This document shows, piece after piece, positions 23,863-25,603 of a DNA stretch of 25,603 bases; position 1 is the stretch's first letter, and the number at the start of each line of letters is the position of its first letter. The translations under genes were made by a program, and so were the position numbers. Below the pieces are notes generated by a model that was not told the origin of the DNA, ran no database searches, and saw nothing but the letters and a program-made list of their open reading frames with translations. This DNA comes from an uncultured Eubacterium sp. (lineage in GTDB: Bacteria > Bacillota > Clostridia > Peptostreptococcales > Anaerovoracaceae): contig URXI01000024.1 of the NCBI GenBank assembly GCA_900551775.1, forward strand, positions 1 through 25,603, read 5' to 3'.

Positions 23863-23904
23863 ATGAAAGCGATCGTTGTGTATTACTCTCATACAGGTAG
23901 CGGT
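23863..23904 (+). pseudogene. Flavodoxin start stub
   Basis: A good ribosome site (CTGGAGGTG) and ATG at 23863 open with MKAIVVYYSHTGS, the N-terminal strand and phosphate loop of a flavodoxin. After about 14 codons the similarity stops at GGTAAATTAAGG and the sequence runs into the end of the opposite-strand LysR gene. So only the first 14 codons of a flavodoxin remain, the rest being deleted. It fits the aldo/keto reductase relic as a former redox gene set. Confidence 0.72.
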
Positions 23905-23931
23905 AAATTAAGGAGGAAGGGTTCTTGCCCT

Positions 23932-24810
23932 CTATTCCAAAAACTCCGATTTTAATTTCTCAAGAAGCCGTTCGGCAATGGGTGTAAAGACTTGGTATTT
24001 TTTCCAGATTAAATATATTTTGGTTTCGAGTTTTGGTGTAAGGGCGCGGAAAACAAGCCCGCTCTCAGGATTTGTGTCAATCAGATGTTTAAATGTCAGA
24101 AGATAGCCGAGCCCCTCTCTCACAAAAAGCGATCCGTTATACGACAGACGAAAGGATCCCTCAAGGTGTAATTGATCCATGCTGTTGCCGCACCATTTAG
24201 AAATATCGTTGTTCCATCCCTGTTCAGAACAAAATAAAGGAAGTCCGATTAAGTCATCGACGCAGATGGCGCTTTTTTTTGCCAGGGGACAGTCTTTTGG
24301 CATGACAAGGCCCCACAGATCAGCATTAGGAAAGGGTAAATAATGATATTTAGCGGTATTGGGTTCCTGGGCCAAAACGGCAAAGTCAATGATGCCTTTA
24401 TCCAGCTTTTCCGTAACTTGCTCTGTATCGCCGCTGGTGATGTGATAGTGCAGGTCGGGGTAAGTCTCTTTGAATTTTCTGATGGCAGAGGCGAGGTATC
24501 TGATCTGATAAGATTCCGCCAGACCGAAATAAACGTCGCCGCCTAAAATATCATCTAAGGCGAGAAATTCGGTTGTAATCTTATCCGCCATCTTGACCAG
24601 ATCCTCCGCCCGTTTTCGCAGCAAAATACCTTCTTCGGTAAGTTGTATACTGAAACTATGACGCGTGAACAGTTTTTTCCCAAGCTCGTCTTCAAGAGCC
24701 TTTAACTGCTTGGACAGTGTAGGCTGGGTGACGTGAAGCAGCTCTGCCGCTCGCGTCATATTTTCTTCTCTTGCTACTGCAAGAAAATATCTCATGGTTC
24801 GAAGCTCCAT
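23932..24810 (-). CDS. LysR-family transcriptional regulator
   Basis: This 292-residue protein has an N-terminal winged helix-turn-helix (MELRTMRYFLAVAREENMTR, AAELLHVTQPTLSKQLKALE, DELGKKLF at 1-50) and a C-terminal periplasmic-binding-like effector domain (YFGLAESYQIRYLASAIRKF, VMPKDCPLAKK, LPLFCSEQGWNNDI). The start is the second ATG at 24810, with AGAGGGAGAT just upstream on the minus strand; an earlier ATG at 24837 would add nine residues. It is divergent from the small protein and hydrolase at 24924-25603, the classic LysR layout, and probably controls them. The convergent relics at 22363-23904 may have been former targets. The effector is unknown. Confidence 0.95.
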   Translation of the reverse strand: MELRTMRYFLAVAREENMTRAAELLHVTQPTLSKQLKALEDELGKKLFTRHSFSIQLTEEGILLRKRAEDLVKMADKITTEFLALDDILGGDVYFGLAESYQIRYLASAIRKFKETYPDLHYHITSGDTEQVTEKLDKGIIDFAVLAQEPNTAKYHYLPFPNADLWGLVMPKDCPLAKKSAICVDDLIGLPLFCSEQGWNNDISKWCGNSMDQLHLEGSFRLSYNGSLFVREGLGYLLTFKHLIDTNPESGLVFRALTPKLETKIYLIWKKYQVFTPIAERLLEKLKSEFLE

Positions 24811-24857
24811 ATTATCTCCCTCTCTATGACATTCCAAAAAATTATATCATGACATAA

Positions 24858-24886
24858 ATTATAACCATTAGCGAAAGAAAAATCAA
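24858..24886 (-). promoter_or_regulatory. LysR gene promoter
   Basis: On the minus strand TTGATT (24886-24881; 4 of 6) and TATAAT (24863-24858; perfect) are 17 bp apart, about 48 bp before the LysR ATG. A facing TATAAT (24892-24897) for the plus-strand genes lies only a few bases away, so the two promoters overlap back to back, as expected for a self-regulated LysR gene. Confidence 0.55.
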
Positions 24887-24891
24887 GAGGA

Positions 24892-24897
24892 TATAAT
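24892..24897 (+). promoter_or_regulatory. -10 element for the divergent plus-strand genes
   Basis: A perfect TATAAT lies 26 bp before the expected start at 24924, with no good -35 at 16-18 bp upstream. A weak -35 is typical of LysR-activated promoters. The overlap with the LysR promoter on the other strand supports this reading; no clear T-N11-A operator was picked out. Confidence 0.42.
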
Positions 24898-24923
24898 ACA
24901 AACATAACAAGAAGGGAGGCGGT

Positions 24924-25145
24924 CATACGGATGATCTGATTCAGAATCTAAAGGATGCGGGCTGTGGACCACAAACCATTGAAACGGTCTATCGGCTGTA
25001 TCATAACGGGCAGGTTCAGGATGCGATTAAAACGCTGCGAAAACACCGATGCAGCCTGATGGAGGATTTGCATGAAAGTCAGGAAAGGGTTGACTGTCTT
25101 GATTTTCTCGTGTGGCGTATGGAAAAAGAAAGAGAGGTATTGTAA
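24924..25145 (+). pseudogene. Small conserved protein with lost start codon
   Basis: An open frame codes for DDLIQNLKDAGCGPQTIETV, YRLYHNGQVQDAIKTLRKHR, CSLMEDLHESQERVDCLDFL and VWRMEKEREVL. It resembles small Bacillota proteins of about 75 residues often found beside LysR and hydrolase genes. No ATG, GTG or TTG exists in this frame near the beginning. But GGGAGG (24914-24919) is followed five bases later by CATACGG where CATGACGG would give ATG-ACG-GAT-GAT. One missing G at about 24926 therefore explains the lost start. It ends one base before the next ATG (25147), so it was translationally linked to the hydrolase gene. If the missing base is a sequencing error the gene is intact. Confidence 0.68.
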
Positions 25146-25146
25146 A

Positions 25147-25603
25147 ATGCAAAATATTGTAAAACTGGAATTAACAAGGGAATGGGATAAGACTTTCCCG
25201 AAAAGTAAGAAGGTAAACCACCGTAAGGTCACCTTCCCTAACCGTTACGGAATCACACTGGCGGCAGACCTCTATGAGCCGAAAGTGGACAAAAAGAAGC
25301 TTGCTGCGATTGCAGTGTGCGGGCCCTTTGGCGCGGTAAAAGAACAGGCATCCGGACTGTATGCGCAGACAATGGCCGAACGTGGTTTTCTTACCATTGC
25401 CTTTGACCCTTCTTTTATGGGAGAAAGCGGCGGCACACCCCGTTACATGGCTTCACCGGATATAAACACAGAGGATTTTCAGGCGGCAGTGGATTTCCTT
25501 TCTGTACAGGAAAATGTTGACCCTGAGCGCATCGGCATTATCGGTATCTGCGGCTGGGGAGGTCTGGCGCTCAATGCGGCGGCGCTGGATACCCCCATTA
25601 AGG
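25147..25603 (+). CDS. Alpha/beta hydrolase (Cys-nucleophile type), 5' part
   Basis: The frame from ATG 25147 is open to the window edge (152 codons seen). RTFPNRYGITLAADLY-like N-terminal strands (here VTFPNRYGITLAADLYEP) and the IAVCGPFGAVKEQASGLYAQ segment mark the alpha/beta hydrolase fold of the dienelactone hydrolase or YcjY type. The nucleophile elbow reads GIICICGWGG-like as IGIIGICGWGG, with Cys (C135) where many members have Ser; this is a known variant. GESGGTPRYM and DFQAAVDFLS also fit. GAGAGG lies about 10 bp upstream, and the gene is one base after the small protein's stop. It is probably under LysR control. Confidence 0.87.
   Translation, partial: MQNIVKLELTREWDKTFPKSKKVNHRKVTFPNRYGITLAADLYEPKVDKKKLAAIAVCGPFGAVKEQASGLYAQTMAERGFLTIAFDPSFMGESGGTPRYMASPDINTEDFQAAVDFLSVQENVDPERIGIIGICGWGGLALNAAALDTPIK

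Noticed and set aside
1..25603. CRISPR arrays, tRNA, rRNA and riboswitches
   Set aside because: No regularly spaced repeats, no cloverleaf or TTCGANTC-type T-arm with matching stems, and no known riboswitch core were recognised on reading both strands.

Overview
The window looks like a chromosomal segment of an anaerobic, low-to-mid GC Bacillota, probably class Clostridia. The evidence is the gene order ruvC-ruvA-ruvB-queA, strong AGGAGG-type ribosome sites, frequent GTG/TTG starts, and many accessory genes of types common in gut Clostridia. A genus cannot be named from the sequence alone.

Layout. (1) 1-742: the right part of an IS200/IS605-family element (TnpB C-terminus plus the structured right end that would form the 3' part of an omega RNA), inserted inside a Fic-family gene whose last 80 codons survive. 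(2) 754-3993: a well-conserved housekeeping operon with all three Holliday-junction resolution genes (ruvC, ruvA, ruvB) and queA for queuosine biosynthesis. The usual next gene, tgt, is absent; accessory DNA begins straight after queA. (3) 4218-9278: a same-strand row of small accessory genes: an AlbA_2/Schlafen-like regulator, a DUF1016/YhcG nuclease pseudogene, a Cys-rich protein, DUF3795, DUF1697, a GNAT acetyltransferase and a frameshifted YdeI-family gene. Between them lie fragments that duplicate neighbouring genes. (4) 9369-16090: two RhuM-family genes, an AAA ATPase with a DUF234 nuclease-like C-terminus, an unknown gene behind a near-consensus promoter, an AlkC-type DNA alkylation repair gene, a DUF1801 remnant and a nitrilase-superfamily hydrolase. 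(5) 16570-21349: the most interesting part. An AT-rich TIR-domain gene is followed by three closely spaced genes: an AbiJ-N-terminus-like protein ending in a PD-(D/E)XK-like nuclease motif, a membrane-anchored helical protein of unknown family, and a DUF4268-like protein. This has the composition of an antiphage or abortive-infection locus. (6) 21489-23904: a gene graveyard with a third RhuM copy carrying a 484-bp internal deletion, an aldo/keto reductase C-terminus, a multiply broken alpha/beta hydrolase and a flavodoxin stub. (7) 23932-25603: a LysR regulator divergent from a small conserved protein whose ATG seems to have been lost, then an alpha/beta hydrolase that runs off the window.

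How it fits together. The window reads as a conserved recombination/tRNA-modification operon next to an accessory hotspot that has gained defence-type genes and is losing others. Many of the broken genes show internal deletions or single-base frameshifts rather than simple end truncation. The intact candidate defence genes lie between two diverged RhuM copies in the same orientation, which may mark a module boundary. Function assignments outside the housekeeping operon rest on motif recognition by eye and should be read at the confidence given.
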